Assembly: GCF_014873145.1 (NCBI RefSeq)
Contig: NZ_JADBEK010000001.1
Coordinates: 5,642,001-5,706,000 of the forward strand
From: Nonomuraea angiospora
GTDB taxonomy: Bacteria > Actinomycetota > Actinomycetes > Streptosporangiales > Streptosporangiaceae
DNA length: 64,000 bases
Direction of reading: 5' to 3'
This document shows, in pieces, positions 1 to 12,300 of this stretch (the first letter of the stretch is position 1; every line of letters starts with the position of its first letter). The position numbers and the translations under genes are program-made. The notes beneath the pieces are model-generated. The model was not told the DNA's origin. It worked only from the letters and a program-made list of their open reading frames with translations, and ran no database searches.

Positions 1-2277
1 GTGCGCCTCCTCCAGCCCCTCCTCGAACAGCCCGGCCCCGTGGAGGCAGGCCGCCCGGTTGATCAGCGCGTACGCGGCCCCGTGCGAGTCCCCGATCCGC
101 AAGCAGTCCTGATATATCCGGCCGAAGTGCTCTCCCGACGGCCCGTAAGCCCCGCGCGACAGCGGCACCCCGGCCAGCAGCAGCTCGGCCCGCAGCGCGA
201 TCCGCTCGCTCGGCGCCGCCGCGATCACGATCCGCTGCAGCCGCTCCACGTCGTCGAAGAACCCCTCCAGGTTCAGGTACGCCGACAGGTGGTGCGCCAG
301 CTCGGCCGCCTCCTCCGCCATCCCCAGCTCGACGGCCGCCGACACGCTGTGGACGAGCGTCCTGCGCTCCGCGGCCAGCCACGCGATCCCCACGCCGTCC
401 ATCCCCTCCGCCTGCGGGAAGGGCGGCGCCGTCGGGATGGGCAGGTCGCTGGTGGCCGCCCTGAGCCGGCGCAGGCACTCCCGCACGTGCCGAGTCAGCG
501 CCGCCCGCTGCTCCTGCGGGTCGTCCTCGACCCGGGCCCGCTCTTCGGCGTACACGCGTAACAGGTCGTGCAGGCGGTAACGCGGCTGCCCCGCCCCGTC
601 GACCTCGCCCGAGTCGAGCATCCCCCTGGCGACCAGCGTCTCCAGCGCCGCGTCCGTCTCCAGCCCGGACGAGCCGAGCAGGGCCGCCGCCGACCACTCG
701 GCGATGCTCCCCAGGTCGGCCAGCCCGAGCAGCCTGAACGCCCGCCGCGCCGGCTCCGGCAGGGCCGCGTAGCTCTCCCCGAACGTGCTCCGCACGTCCA
801 GCCCGCCCACGATCAGCTCGTCGAGCCGCCGGTCCTCCAGCCTGCTGGCGAACACGCCGACCGGCCAGGCCGGGCGGATCGCCAGCCGCGCGCCCGCGAC
901 CCTGATCGCCAGCGGCAGCAGCCCGCAGGCCTTCAGGATCGCCCGCGCGGCCTCCGGCGCGGCGCGGAAGCGCGCCCCGCCCGCCACCCGCTCAAGCAGC
1001 AGCCGGGCGTCGTGCTCGCCGGGCAGGTCGAGCTGCAGCCGGGTGGCCCCCTCCAGGGCGGGCAGCCGCGACCTGGACGTCACCAGCACGCAGCTGCGCG
1101 CGGTGCCGGGCAGCAGGTGGCGCACCTGCGTCTCGTCCTGGGCGTCGTCGAGCACGATGAGCACGCCCATGTCGGCCAGGCGCTGCCTGAGCAGGCTCGC
1201 CCGCTCCTCCAGCGGCCCCGGGACCAGCGTGCCGTCCACGCCCAGCGAGCGCAGCAGCTCGCCGAGCAGGTCCTCCGGCCGCCGCGGGCCGGCCGCGTCC
1301 CGGCCCAGCCGCAGGAAGACCTGCCCGTCGGGGTAGTCGGCGCGTAACAGGTGCGCCGCGTGCACGGTGAGCGTGGTCTTCCCCACTCCGGGCAGCCCCG
1401 ACACGACCACGATGGGCGGCGACATCCGCTCCGGCCGGGCCCGCGCGGCGGGGAGCAGCACGTCCAGCTCGGCCTTGCGGCCCACGAAGTCGGAGGTGTC
1501 GGCGGGCAGCTGGCACAGCGGCACGCGCTGGGAGACCGTGGCGCTCGGCGCGGGGTCGCCGGCCAGCAGGGCGGCGTGCAGGTCGGCCAGCTCGCGGCCC
1601 GGCTCGATGCCCAGCTCGCTGCTGAGCACCGCGCGGGCCTGGCGGAAGGCGTCGAGCGCCTCGCTGCGCCGCCCGCTCCTGTGCAGGGCCAGCATGAGCT
1701 GTGCCCACAGCCGCTCGCGCAGCGGGTGGCCGGCGACCAGCGTGCGCAGCTCGACCACCAGGTCTTCGCCGCCGAGCTCCAGCCGGACGTCGATCCACTC
1801 GGACCTGGCCAGGAGGAGCTGCTCCTCCAGCTCGGCGATCCTGGGCTCCATCGCGCTGCCGAGCCGGCTGTCCTCGGCCGGCCTGCCCCGCCACAGGGAC
1901 ACCGCCGTCTTGTAGGCCTGCTCCGCGGCCTGGTGCTCGCCCGCCTGCCGCGCGCGCCGCGCCCGGCGTACGACGTCCTCGAACGCGAGCAGGTCGAGCC
2001 GGTCGGGTGACAGCTCGCACGCGTACCCGGAGGGCTCCGTGCGCAGGCGCAGCGCGGTGCCGCTGACGACGCGGCGCAGCTGGGAGACGTAGGTCTGGAG
2101 GTTGGCCACGGCCGAGCGCGGCGGGTCGTCCCAGACGGCGGCGACCAAGCGCTCGGTCGAGATCACGACGTTGGGGTGGAGCAGCAGGACGCTCAGCACC
2201 GCGCGCTGCTTGGCGCTCAGCCGAACGGGCCCGTCCGCGCCTTGTACGCGCAAGGATCCCAGAATCGAGAAATCCAT
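1..2277 (-). CDS. AfsR/SARP-family transcriptional regulator (partial, C-terminus off the window)
   Basis: Large pathway-specific or global regulator of the SARP/AfsR type. The frame starts with MDFSILGSLRV at 2277 and stays open to base 1, so at least 759 residues are present and the C-terminus is missing. Visible order: winged-helix OmpR-like DNA-binding domain (about residues 1-95, ending near RTEPSGYAC), bacterial transcriptional activation (BTAD) helical repeats (about 100-245, with LWRGRP and LGIEPGREL), then an NB-ARC/STAND ATPase with Walker A GLPGVGKTT near residue 293 and Walker B VLIVLDDA near 370, then TPR-like helices. Known for the family: ATP-dependent activation of secondary-metabolite or differentiation genes. 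It is divergent from the GH15 gene with about 98 bp between starts. Target genes cannot be read from sequence. Confidence 0.93.
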   Translation of the reverse strand, partial: MDFSILGSLRVQGADGPVRLSAKQRAVLSVLLLHPNVVISTERLVAAVWDDPPRSAVANLQTYVSQLRRVVSGTALRLRTEPSGYACELSPDRLDLLAFEDVVRRARRARQAGEHQAAEQAYKTAVSLWRGRPAEDSRLGSAMEPRIAELEEQLLLARSEWIDVRLELGGEDLVVELRTLVAGHPLRERLWAQLMLALHRSGRRSEALDAFRQARAVLSSELGIEPGRELADLHAALLAGDPAPSATVSQRVPLCQLPADTSDFVGRKAELDVLLPAARARPERMSPPIVVVSGLPGVGKTTLTVHAAHLLRADYPDGQVFLRLGRDAAGPRRPEDLLGELLRSLGVDGTLVPGPLEERASLLRQRLADMGVLIVLDDAQDETQVRHLLPGTARSCVLVTSRSRLPALEGATRLQLDLPGEHDARLLLERVAGGARFRAAPEAARAILKACGLLPLAIRVAGARLAIRPAWPVGVFASRLEDRRLDELIVGGLDVRSTFGESYAALPEPARRAFRLLGLADLGSIAEWSAAALLGSSGLETDAALETLVARGMLDSGEVDGAGQPRYRLHDLLRVYAEERARVEDDPQEQRAALTRHVRECLRRLRAATSDLPIPTAPPFPQAEGMDGVGIAWLAAERRTLVHSVSAAVELGMAEEAAELAHHLSAYLNLEGFFDDVERLQRIVIAAAPSERIALRAELLLAGVPLSRGAYGPSGEHFGRIYQDCLRIGDSHGAAYALINRAACLHGAGLFEEGLEEAH

Positions 2278-2337
2278 CGTGGCAGTCTCCCCGAGGCCGT
2301 CCGGACCCACGACGCAGTACATCCCTTGCCGGATGTT

Positions 2338-2369
2338 TTGGCAACTGCCGACCTTGACGGGTCTAGTTT
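2338..2369 (+). promoter_or_regulatory. Possible promoter of a leaderless GH15 transcript
   Basis: TTGGCA at 2338-2343 and TAGTTT at 2364-2369 precede the ATG at 2376. No Shine-Dalgarno sequence is visible in front of that ATG, and a -10 box about 7 bp upstream of the start codon is the pattern of a leaderless actinobacterial mRNA. The 20-bp spacer is long, so the -35 assignment is weak. Confidence 0.3.
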
Positions 2370-2375
2370 GATGTC

Positions 2376-4175
<1,800 letters not shown>

Positions 4176-4202
4176 CGCGTTCCGCTCCGGCAAACTGGGC
4201 GG

Positions 4203-5093
4203 ATGACGTCGAGTGATCACGAACCGGCCACGCCGTTCGAGGAGCGGTTGTGGGCGGCGCACCGGGACGGGCAGGGCGCGCTGTGCCTGAGCCTGCTCCG
4301 CGACGCGGACCTGGCGCTGCCGATCACCGCCGCCGCGGCGGCCGGGACCGAGACTCCCGCGTGGGCGACCGCCGCCGACGGCGAGCGGACGTGGCTGCTC
4401 GCCTACACCTCCGTGGAGGCGATGCGGCTGGCCACCGGGGGCGTCGCCACGCACTGCCGCGTCCTGTCACTGGTCGAGCTGGCGGCCGGCTGGCCGGACC
4501 TCCGGTGGGGGCTGGCGATCAACCCGGGGCTGACGGCCGCCTTCCTGCTGGAGCCGGGGACGGTGGCCAGGCTGGCGGTGCCCACGCTGGCCCAGGACCT
4601 CGCGCTCGACCCCGGCTCGGGGGTGCCGGCGGTCCAGAAGCTGCTGTCCCCCGCCGCCCTCCACGACCTGCTGACCGGGGGCGAGCCGCGCGTCTCCGGC
4701 TACTGCCATCACGCCCTGGACGTCTCGCACATCGCGACGCCCGTCGTGCTCGCCGACGCGCTGGGGCAGCCGGACCTGCTGACCGAGAACGGCTCCTTGA
4801 ACATCCTGCGCTGGCGCCCCGTCGGCCTGGCCGGCTACCGCACCCCCTACGGCGGGACCGACGAGGAGGGCAGGGCCGCGGTGGCGGGCTGGGTGATCGA
4901 GGAGCCGCCGTTCGTGGGGATGGGCCTGGTGCCGAACGTCGACCAGGTCATCCGCGAGTACAAGGTGTACGGCGTGGGCCTGCCGCACGGCGCGGAGATC
5001 TGGGAGCTCACCTCGGGAGGGACGGAGCACCGGCGCGCGATCTACCACGGCGACCTGGGGCGGTGGCTGCTGGTCGGGAGGCGGACGGGATGA
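4203..5093 (+). CDS. SseB-family protein
   Basis: 296 residues. The N-terminal half resembles the SseB N-terminal domain: TPFEERLWAAHRDGQGAL, TWLLAYTSVEAMRL and LRWGLAINPGLTAAFLL are its typical blocks. The C-terminal half (from about residue 150, SPAALHDLLTGG onward) is less recognisable and ends with RWLLVGRRTG. SseB-like domains are common in actinobacterial proteins near ESX-type and polymorphic-toxin genes, where some are thought to act in immunity or as accessory proteins; that is context, not proof. The stop codon overlaps the next start (ATGA at 5090-5093), so the two are probably translated together. Confidence 0.75.
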   Translation: MTSSDHEPATPFEERLWAAHRDGQGALCLSLLRDADLALPITAAAAAGTETPAWATAADGERTWLLAYTSVEAMRLATGGVATHCRVLSLVELAAGWPDLRWGLAINPGLTAAFLLEPGTVARLAVPTLAQDLALDPGSGVPAVQKLLSPAALHDLLTGGEPRVSGYCHHALDVSHIATPVVLADALGQPDLLTENGSLNILRWRPVGLAGYRTPYGGTDEEGRAAVAGWVIEEPPFVGMGLVPNVDQVIREYKVYGVGLPHGAEIWELTSGGTEHRRAIYHGDLGRWLLVGRRTG

Positions 5094-5494
5094 GCCGGCA
5101 CTTCTACCGGGCCCGCTGGCAGGGGGCGGACTACGTGGCCAGCCCCGAGCCGCACTCCCTGGAGCTGTGGATCCGGCTGCGCAGCCCCGAGCCGGCGGAC
5201 GGGTTCGAGGAGGTCGAGCCCGGTTGCCACGTACGCCCGGTGCCCGCGTACGAGTGCACGGCCCTGCACTTCGTGACGACGGTGTGCACCTGGCGGGGCG
5301 AGCGCTTCCACGTGCACGACGAGCGTGACGGGCGGCTGCTGCTCGAATACCTGGGCGGATCCGCGCCCGCGGCGGTGGAGCTCGGGCTGGAGCGCGTCGA
5401 GCGGGGGGTGTACCGCCTCTGGGTGCCCCGGGGCGAGGTGACAGATCTCCACGAACACGCCGAACCACTAAATGTCGGGAAACAACACTTTTGA
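5090..5494 (+). CDS. Conserved hypothetical protein coupled to the SseB-family gene
   Basis: 134 residues, no signal peptide or membrane segment. It opens MSRHFYRARWQGADYVASPE and has an alternating hydrophobic pattern suggesting a small beta-rich fold (HSLELWIRL, VYRLWVPRGEVTDLHEHAEP). The ATG at 5090 overlaps the stop of the preceding gene by four bases, which fixes the start and implies an operon. I do not recognise a family with certainty. Its place between an SseB-like gene and a WXG100/giant-protein operon makes a role as partner of the SseB-like protein plausible, but that is inference only. Confidence 0.7.
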   Translation: MSRHFYRARWQGADYVASPEPHSLELWIRLRSPEPADGFEEVEPGCHVRPVPAYECTALHFVTTVCTWRGERFHVHDERDGRLLLEYLGGSAPAAVELGLERVERGVYRLWVPRGEVTDLHEHAEPLNVGKQHF

Positions 5495-5564
5495 ACACAC
5501 TCTTGTCTCATGGTGTTCATGTGACGGAAACTAACTAGAAACGTGGAAGTTTCGTAAGAGGATT

Positions 5565-5578
5565 TCCCGTAGACGGGA
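5565..5578. promoter_or_regulatory. Perfect inverted repeat in front of the secretion operon
   Basis: TCCCGT-AG-ACGGGA is a perfect 6-bp inverted repeat lying 21 bases upstream of the ATG at 5600, between the previous gene's end and the YbaB-like gene. It could be an operator or a short leader hairpin. A second, weaker repeat (GAAAC ... GTTTC) lies just upstream at about 5538-5553. No regulator is known for either. Confidence 0.3.
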
Positions 5579-5599
5579 GGCCTGGCTTCAGGGGGTGTC

Positions 5600-6004
5600 A
5601 TGGAGTCGCTCGACCAGCCAGATTCGGCGGCGATGAGGGCATACGCCGACGAGCTGCGCGACATGTTCCGGCAGATCCAGGACGCCGGCATGGAGCTGCA
5701 TGCCCAGGCCAGAGCGGTCCAGTTCACCGAGAAGTCGCGCGACGGCCTGGTGTCGGTCACGGTCGGCCCGCGCGGCGAGCTCGTTCGGCTCGACCTGGAC
5801 CCGCGCATCTACCGGCGGCCCGAGGCCCGGCAGCTGGCCGACACGATCGTCGAGACGGCTCAGCGGGCGGCGGCCGGCGCCCGCGAGCGCGTCACGGAGA
5901 TCCTCGAGCCGGTGATCCCCCGGGCGGAGCTCGAGGCGCACCTTGACGGCGACGTCGAAACCGCCCTGACGCAACTCGCCGAGCGGATGGAGGGTGAACG
6001 ATGA
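5600..6004 (+). CDS. YbaB/EbfC-family DNA-binding protein
   Basis: 134-residue YbaB/EbfC-like protein. It has a long N-terminal helix (ADELRDMFRQIQDAGMEL), a central beta-strand pair (SVTVGPRGELVRLDLDPRIYR) and a C-terminal helical part (QLADTIVETAQRAAAGARERV), the normal YbaB order. Classical YbaB is a nucleoid-associated protein of about 105 residues; the longer actinobacterial paralogues are typically found as here, next to WXG100-like genes and giant secreted proteins, where their job is unknown. The stop overlaps the next start (ATGA at 6001-6004). An AGGGGGTG stretch shortly before the ATG serves as ribosome site. Confidence 0.85.
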   Translation: MESLDQPDSAAMRAYADELRDMFRQIQDAGMELHAQARAVQFTEKSRDGLVSVTVGPRGELVRLDLDPRIYRRPEARQLADTIVETAQRAAAGARERVTEILEPVIPRAELEAHLDGDVETALTQLAERMEGER

Positions 6005-6345
6005 GACTCTGGGACGGCACGCAGATCTTCAAGCCCAACGTGGACCGTGGGCTCTCGGAGTGGTCGGCGATGGCCGAGGACCTCGAACGCGAGTCGGCGA
6101 GGCTGGTCGCCCAGGTCCAGGAGGCGCTCGACGCCGCCCCGTGGGGTCCCGGCGCCGAGGGGGAGTCGTTCAGGGCCGCCCATTTCCGCAACGACGGCCC
6201 CAACCAGATGCTCACCCAGTGCACCCAGCTGGCCAAGGAGATCGCCGCCGCGGGAGGCGGGGTGCGTACGGCCGTCGACAACACCCTGAAGATGGACCTC
6301 GACATCAGGCGCGACATGGCGGCCGGGCGGGTGCGGGAGATCTGA
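6001..6345 (+). CDS. WXG100/ESX-type helical protein
   Basis: 114-residue all-helical protein of the size and position of WXG100-like secretion partners. It lacks a strict WxG, but PWGPGAEGESFRAAHF around residues 47-62 sits at the expected hairpin between two amphipathic helices (LSEWSAMAEDLERESARLV and the helix from QMLTQCTQLAKEI to DNTLKMDLDI). Known WXG100 proteins are exported by type VII (ESX) systems as dimers. It overlaps the YbaB-like gene and is followed after 10 bp by the giant gene, so it is probably the partner or chaperone of that product. No ESX core genes are in the window. Confidence 0.75.
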   Translation: MRLWDGTQIFKPNVDRGLSEWSAMAEDLERESARLVAQVQEALDAAPWGPGAEGESFRAAHFRNDGPNQMLTQCTQLAKEIAAAGGGVRTAVDNTLKMDLDIRRDMAAGRVREI

Positions 6346-6355
6346 GGCCCAGAAC

Positions 6356-9300
6356 GTGACGGTCAACGCCGGTGACACCGGCGTCCACGGCTCCGGCAGC
6401 CGGAACGGCGGCGGCCTGGCCGCCCCGAGGCCGCCGGTCCGCATCGACAGCGACGTCCTCCCCGCGTGGGAGACCGAGGCGCTGCCCGACTGGGTCGTCC
6501 ACTGGCTGATCCCGCTGCTTTCGGCTGGGCAGAAATGGCCGGGCGCCAGCGAGAGCGGGCTGTCGAAGCTGGCCGAGGCGTACGACAAGCTGGCCGAGGG
6601 GTCCGTCAGCTCCGCCCCCGCCGCGGGCTCGGCCACGCGCGTCCTCCTGGACGGGTGGATCTCGCCCGCGACCGCGAACTTCGTCACCAGGGCCACCTTC
6701 CTGTACGGCCACGAGGGCGGGCTGGCCGGGGTGTCCGGGAACGCGCGGGCCTATTCGCAGCAGGCCGGCAACTTCGCCGTCGAGACGCAGTACTCCAAGC
6801 TCTCCATCAACGTGGCCTTCTGGGTGACGGTCGTCGCCATCGCGATCGCTCTGTTCGTCGCCTTCTTCACCGCCGGCTCCTCCACCGCGATCATCGGGCC
6901 GTACGCGGCGGGGGCCCGCGCGGCCATCACGCGGATCCTCGTCAGGCTCATGACCCTGGGCGGCCGGGAACTGGGCGTGACGCAGCTGGCCAGGGTGACC
7001 GCGCTCAGCGGCGCCACCGGGCGCGGCCTCATCGCCAGGCTGCTGGCCTCACCGATCGGCCGGGAGCTGATCGAGGAGATCGGCGAGGAGTTCTTCATCG
7101 ACGCGGCCGCCCAGTACCAGCAGCTCCAGCTGGGCACCGTGCAGGACTGGGACGTGAACAAGTCGGCCGCCTCGATCATCGGCGCGGGCGGCGGCGCGCT
7201 CTTCGGCACGGCACTGGCCGGGCCGGTGTCCCAGATCACCAGCCACGTGCCGGGATTCGCGGGCCGCGCCCTGACCACGGGCATGACCAACACGATCGCC
7301 TCCCCGGCCGGCAGCTTCATCGCCAACGGCGTGGTCTACGACCAGTGGCAGAACCCGTTCACGGCCGATTCCCTCCTGGGCGGCTTCATGGGCGGCGCCG
7401 GGCGCACGGGGACGATCAGCCCGTTCAACCCCGAGGTCTACACCGCGCTGGCCCACCCGGTCACCTCTCTCGCCTCCGCCTACGACCTCGCCGCGCGCGC
7501 CGACGCGGGCCACGCGGCGGGCGGCCCGCCCGGGGGCACGGCGGAGGGGAACACGGCGGGCGGCGGCCCCGCGAACGGCGGCCCCCAGCCCGGCACGCCC
7601 GGAGCCGTGCGCCAGCCCGACCCCGCGGCGCCCACCACCGTACGGTCCGGCGGGCCGGCGACCGCCCCGGCGGCCCCGAGACCCGACGCTCCGGCGACCC
7701 CGAGGGCCGACGGCGGCCGGGACGCCGACGGCCGGCGCACCCCCGCCGCGCCGGACCCGGACGCGACCTCGCAGCGGCGGACCTCCAGGGGCGAAAACCC
7801 CGACCAGGCAGACCCGAGCGCGGCGACACCGGACCAAGCGGACCCGGGTGCGACGGCACCCGACCAGGCGGACCCAAGTGCGACGGCACCCGACCAGGCG
7901 GACCCAAGTGCGACGGCACCCGACCAGGCGGACCCAAGTGCGGCGACGCCCAGCCAGGCGGACCCGAGCGCGGCGACGCCCGGCCAGGACGACGCCGCGC
8001 AGCAGCCCGCCGGCGACGCGGGCCCGCGACCGGACGACGCCTCGGGAAGGGCCGGGCACCCCTCGTCCACGGGCCAGGCGACGGACGGCACCACCGCGCC
8101 CGACGCCACCCCGGCCCAACCGGACAACAACCCCGCCCAACCCGACGCCCAGGCAGCGCCCGACACCCAAGCGGTGCCCGACACCCAAGCGGTGCCCGAC
8201 GCCCAGGCCGCGGCCGGCTCCACGCAGCTCGCCGACGACGGCTCCGGGCAGCCGGTCACCACCCTCGACGGGTCGGTTCCGGCCGGTCAGCCCATGCCCG
8301 CCGCCGCCCGAGCCCGTACGGCGCTGATCGGCGCGCTCGCCACGAACTTCCCCGACGCGGTGGTCGGCCCGGCGGGCGACCTCCTCATCTCCACCCCCGG
8401 CGGCGTACGCGTGATCTCCGCGGCCACCATGGGCCGCATCCGCTCCGCGCTGGACATGCGGGCCGAGGAGGTCTCGGACCTCTCGGAGCTGCAGGCCGAG
8501 GCCGCCGCCATGCTGACCGTCGTCCAGGCGGAGGAGGGCGTCCAGGCCGGGGAGCCGGCCGCCCCCGCGACGGCCCCGGCCCCCGACGCCGCGCCGGCGT
8601 ACACGAGCAAGCCGGGGACGGTCACGTCGCGGCCGGTCCCCGGCACCAGGTACGTCCCCGACGGCCGCCAGGGCCCCGACCTGACCTTCGACGAGCTGTA
8701 CGACGCGGTCGCCGAGCTGCTCGCGGGCCACTTCCTCGACCAGGGCGTGACGGGCTTCAGCTGGTCGCAGGACGGCCGGACGCTGGCGGTCCACACGGCG
8801 ACGGACGGCACCCACTACTTCCGGCCCGTCATCGGCGGCCTGTCCCCGCGTCTGATGGGCGAGACCCAGGTCAGGACCGGCAAGAGCGAGGACGACGCCC
8901 ATCTGGTCCACTTCAACCCGCGCGTCGCCACCGACCAGCTGCCCAGGGTCTGGCTGCACGAGATCACCGACACCCTGCAGAAGCTGCAGGAGGCCGGCGA
9001 GGGCGGGCGGCGGAGCATCCTGCCGCGCAAGAGCGGCGAGACGCAGAACGCGTGCGTGCCCGCCTGGCTCAACGAGCTGGCGTTCCTGGCCGACAAATGG
9101 CACCAGGCCCAGACGCTCCCGGAGAAGCGGCTCATCGCCGTCGACATCGACGGTGTGGCCCGCCAGTTGCGCGAACACGGCCAGACCCCGCCCCTGCCGC
9201 CGTGGGCGCCCACCCAGGGCAACCGGCCGTCCCTCGCGCCTCCCTTACTCGGCCCCAACCCCTCCGCCAAGGACGTGCAGGCCGTCATCGACGCGCTGGT

Positions 9301-12300
9301 CCAGGCCGAGCAGGCGCTCAAGATCCAGATCCAGTCGAAGACGGACAGCGCCGAAGCGGCGCGCAGGAAGGCCCGCCAGGCCACGCGGGAGGCGCGCAAG
9401 GCGCTGAAGCAGCACGACCAGGGCCGCTTCGAGCGGGCGCGCAAGGCCCGGCAGGAGAACCGCGCGCACCGCGCCACGCAGGCGCGGCACACCAGGATCG
9501 CGAAGGCGTACGGCCCCGCCCTGGCGCGGGCGACGCAGACGAGAAAGGCCTACGAGCAGCTGCTGTCGGCGATGCGCCGGACAGGAGCGCCCACCCGGCC
9601 CGGCGAGGTCGGCATGGCCTCCATCGCCCGATCGCTGGCGAACGAGGCCGCGCGCCGCCACCGGGGTTATCTGGACGCGCTGTCGGCGGCGCTGCCGCCC
9701 CAGGACAGCCTGTCCGCGGCCATGCCGACGGGCCCGCTCGCGCATCACACCGCTCTCACCACCGCCGTCAACAACGTCCTGGAACGCCACGAGATCGGCT
9801 ACCGGTTCAGCCCGGACGAGCTGGAGCGCGCCCTGCGCGCCGACTTCCACAAGCTCGTCTCCCCCGACGGCGTCGTGCTGCGGGTGGGCCGCGGCAGCAG
9901 GGCGGCGGAGGTGCGGGTCAGGCTCTCCCTCGCCGACCTCGTCGAGGTGCTCGACGCGAGTGTCAAGGCGTCGGAGACGATGGTGGGCCTGTTCTTCCAG
10001 GCCGGCCGTACGGTCACCGCCACCGAGTCCGGCAGCGGCGGGCTGCCCCTCGGCTTCAACACGGCCGTCCTGGCGCAGCTCCTGCCCGAGGGCGAATGGG
10101 GCAGGACGCTGGCCGAGATGCTGGGGGTCGGCGTCGGGGTCGTGGCCGGGCGCAACTGGTCGGCGACGGGCGGCGCGGGGATGTACGCGCAGGGCGGCTC
10201 CGTCGCCGACAACAGGAGCGAGTCGCTGCTGTTCGACGCCGCCGCGACGTGGACCGTCGAGATCCGCACGCGGAAGTCGGACGGCTGGCAGGACGCCACC
10301 GTCGTGGACTCCGGCGCTCCCGGCGACGCCGCCGGGCAGCGGCTGTGGGTCTCGCACTCCTTCACCGACCAGGCGCCGCGGAAGCTGGCCTGGATCGACG
10401 ACGCCAAGCGCGACGACAAGCTCCCCAACCACGTCATCACCAGCATGACCGGCCTGGAAGGCGCGCTGGACACGGTCGCCGCGGCGCTGGGCGGGCTGTA
10501 CGACCAGGTCGGCGCCGTCCCCCACGACCAGCTGCGGACCTTCGTGACCGAGGAGCTGCCCCACCGGCTGCGCGACGCGGTCAACGGCGATCTGGAGCGC
10601 GTCTTCACCAGGAACGGCAAGCCGCACGCGAGGGTACGCGCCGAGACCCGGGTCGTGCTGGTGGCGAGCGAGCCGCTCGGCGGGGCGACCGCCGAGGAGT
10701 GGGAGGAGGAGGTGCTCGTCGACTTCGCCGCGACGCCGGGCGGGGCGTCGTCCGGCGGGTCGCTGGAAGCGAGCGCCTCGGCCGGGTTGACCCATCCCGC
10801 GCTGCAGGAGATCGACGGGTTCGGCAGCTACGAGCCCAGCATCGGGCCGCGGGTCAGGGGCTCCAGGTCGGCGTCACGGTCGTACTCGGCCACCGCCAAC
10901 CAGCAGGCGATCCACCCGAGCGTGCACCGGAAGACCAGCCCCAAGCAGAGCTACCGGCTCGCGCTGGAGACCACGTTCGTCGTGGAGGAGTTCGGCAAGC
11001 CGCCCGTCAGGCTCCGGCCGATGCGCAGCACGGCGGTGGTCAGCATGCGGGAGTCGGCCGCCTACCGCTTCGGCCTGCCCGTCGATCACGATGCGCTGGT
11101 CTACCACGACGGCCGGCCGCTGCTCGACGCGGACGGCAACCAGGTGCTGCGGGGCGACCCGCGCCCCGGCCCGCCCCCCGGCCGCAAGCCCGAGCTGCCC
11201 TCGTGGCTCGGCGACGGCCCGGGCCAGATGCGGGGCGCCGGCCCCGGCCTCGTCCAGGAGATCGACGGGCTGGCCGAGGTCAGGCAGAAGGTGATGGACG
11301 AGCTCGCCGAGCGCGGCATCATCCCGAAGGCCGAGGGCGACGTCCGGCAGTACGCGTCCAACACGCTCGCCCGCGCCGCCCAGATCCTCAACCTTCAGGA
11401 GGTCACCGAGCAGCTGTCCGAGCACCGGATCAGGTCCGGCTACGACACCCTGGCCCAGGAGGGCATCACCGTCGACCTGGTGACGCACGGCCTGAACGGC
11501 GCCCCCGAGCACCACATGCTGCACATCTCGCTGAAGCAGGACTTCAACGACTACCGCTACATCGGCTACACGGACTCGGAGACGGTGGTCAACCTCGACA
11601 TCGGCTCCGATACCTCGGCCCGGGCCGTCAGCCAGTCCCGGACGTACGGCGGCGGCGCCTCCGTCGCCGAGAGCGACGGCCCCGACCAGGGGCACGACGG
11701 GCTGTCGCACGAGGTGGGCGTCAGCGCCGGCGGCAGCCGCACCCGTACGGCGGGCTCGAGCGTCGGCAGCACGGTCAACGTGGTGAGCCTGCACGAGAGC
11801 ACCGGCCCGGTCGCGATCTTCTCCGTGAGCCACGACCTGAAGGTCGATCTCGTGCACAACGGGGAGACGACCCCCCTGGCGTCCGGCAGGGGCTCGGCCA
11901 GGCTGCTGTTCGCGGCGGACCTCCTCCCCGCCAAGGACGGCTCGCCGCCCGCGTCCATCGGCAAGGTGTCGAAGAAGGTGCTGTCCAGGGCGAAGCTCGT
12001 CCACTGGGACGCGCACGGCAGCGTGCAGGGCGCCGCCCAGAAGGTGCAGCCGGGGAGCATGCGCCGGGACTCGGTGGCGTACCAGATGTTCATGGCGGTC
12101 CTGGGCGTGCGCAACCTCGTCTCGCACCCCAGGATGCTGATGCGGCTGCTCACCACCGGCCTGGCCATCCGCCCCCAGGGGACGCCCACCCGGTCGTCCA
12201 TGACGGTGACGGGTGAGGTCGGCGAGATGGAGGTCCTGGGCGTCGTCGACCACGTGAAGGGAGAGATCCTCTTCGGGCTCGGCAGCGCCGGCGTGTCCTG

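Noticed and set aside
7801..7980. Regular 30-bp repeats as a CRISPR-like array
   Set aside because: Units are contiguous without spacers and in frame with the giant gene; no cas genes are present.
6466..12216. Overlapping 1916-codon plus-strand frame inside the giant gene
   Set aside because: Arg/Gly/Pro-rich out-of-frame translation without recognisable domains.
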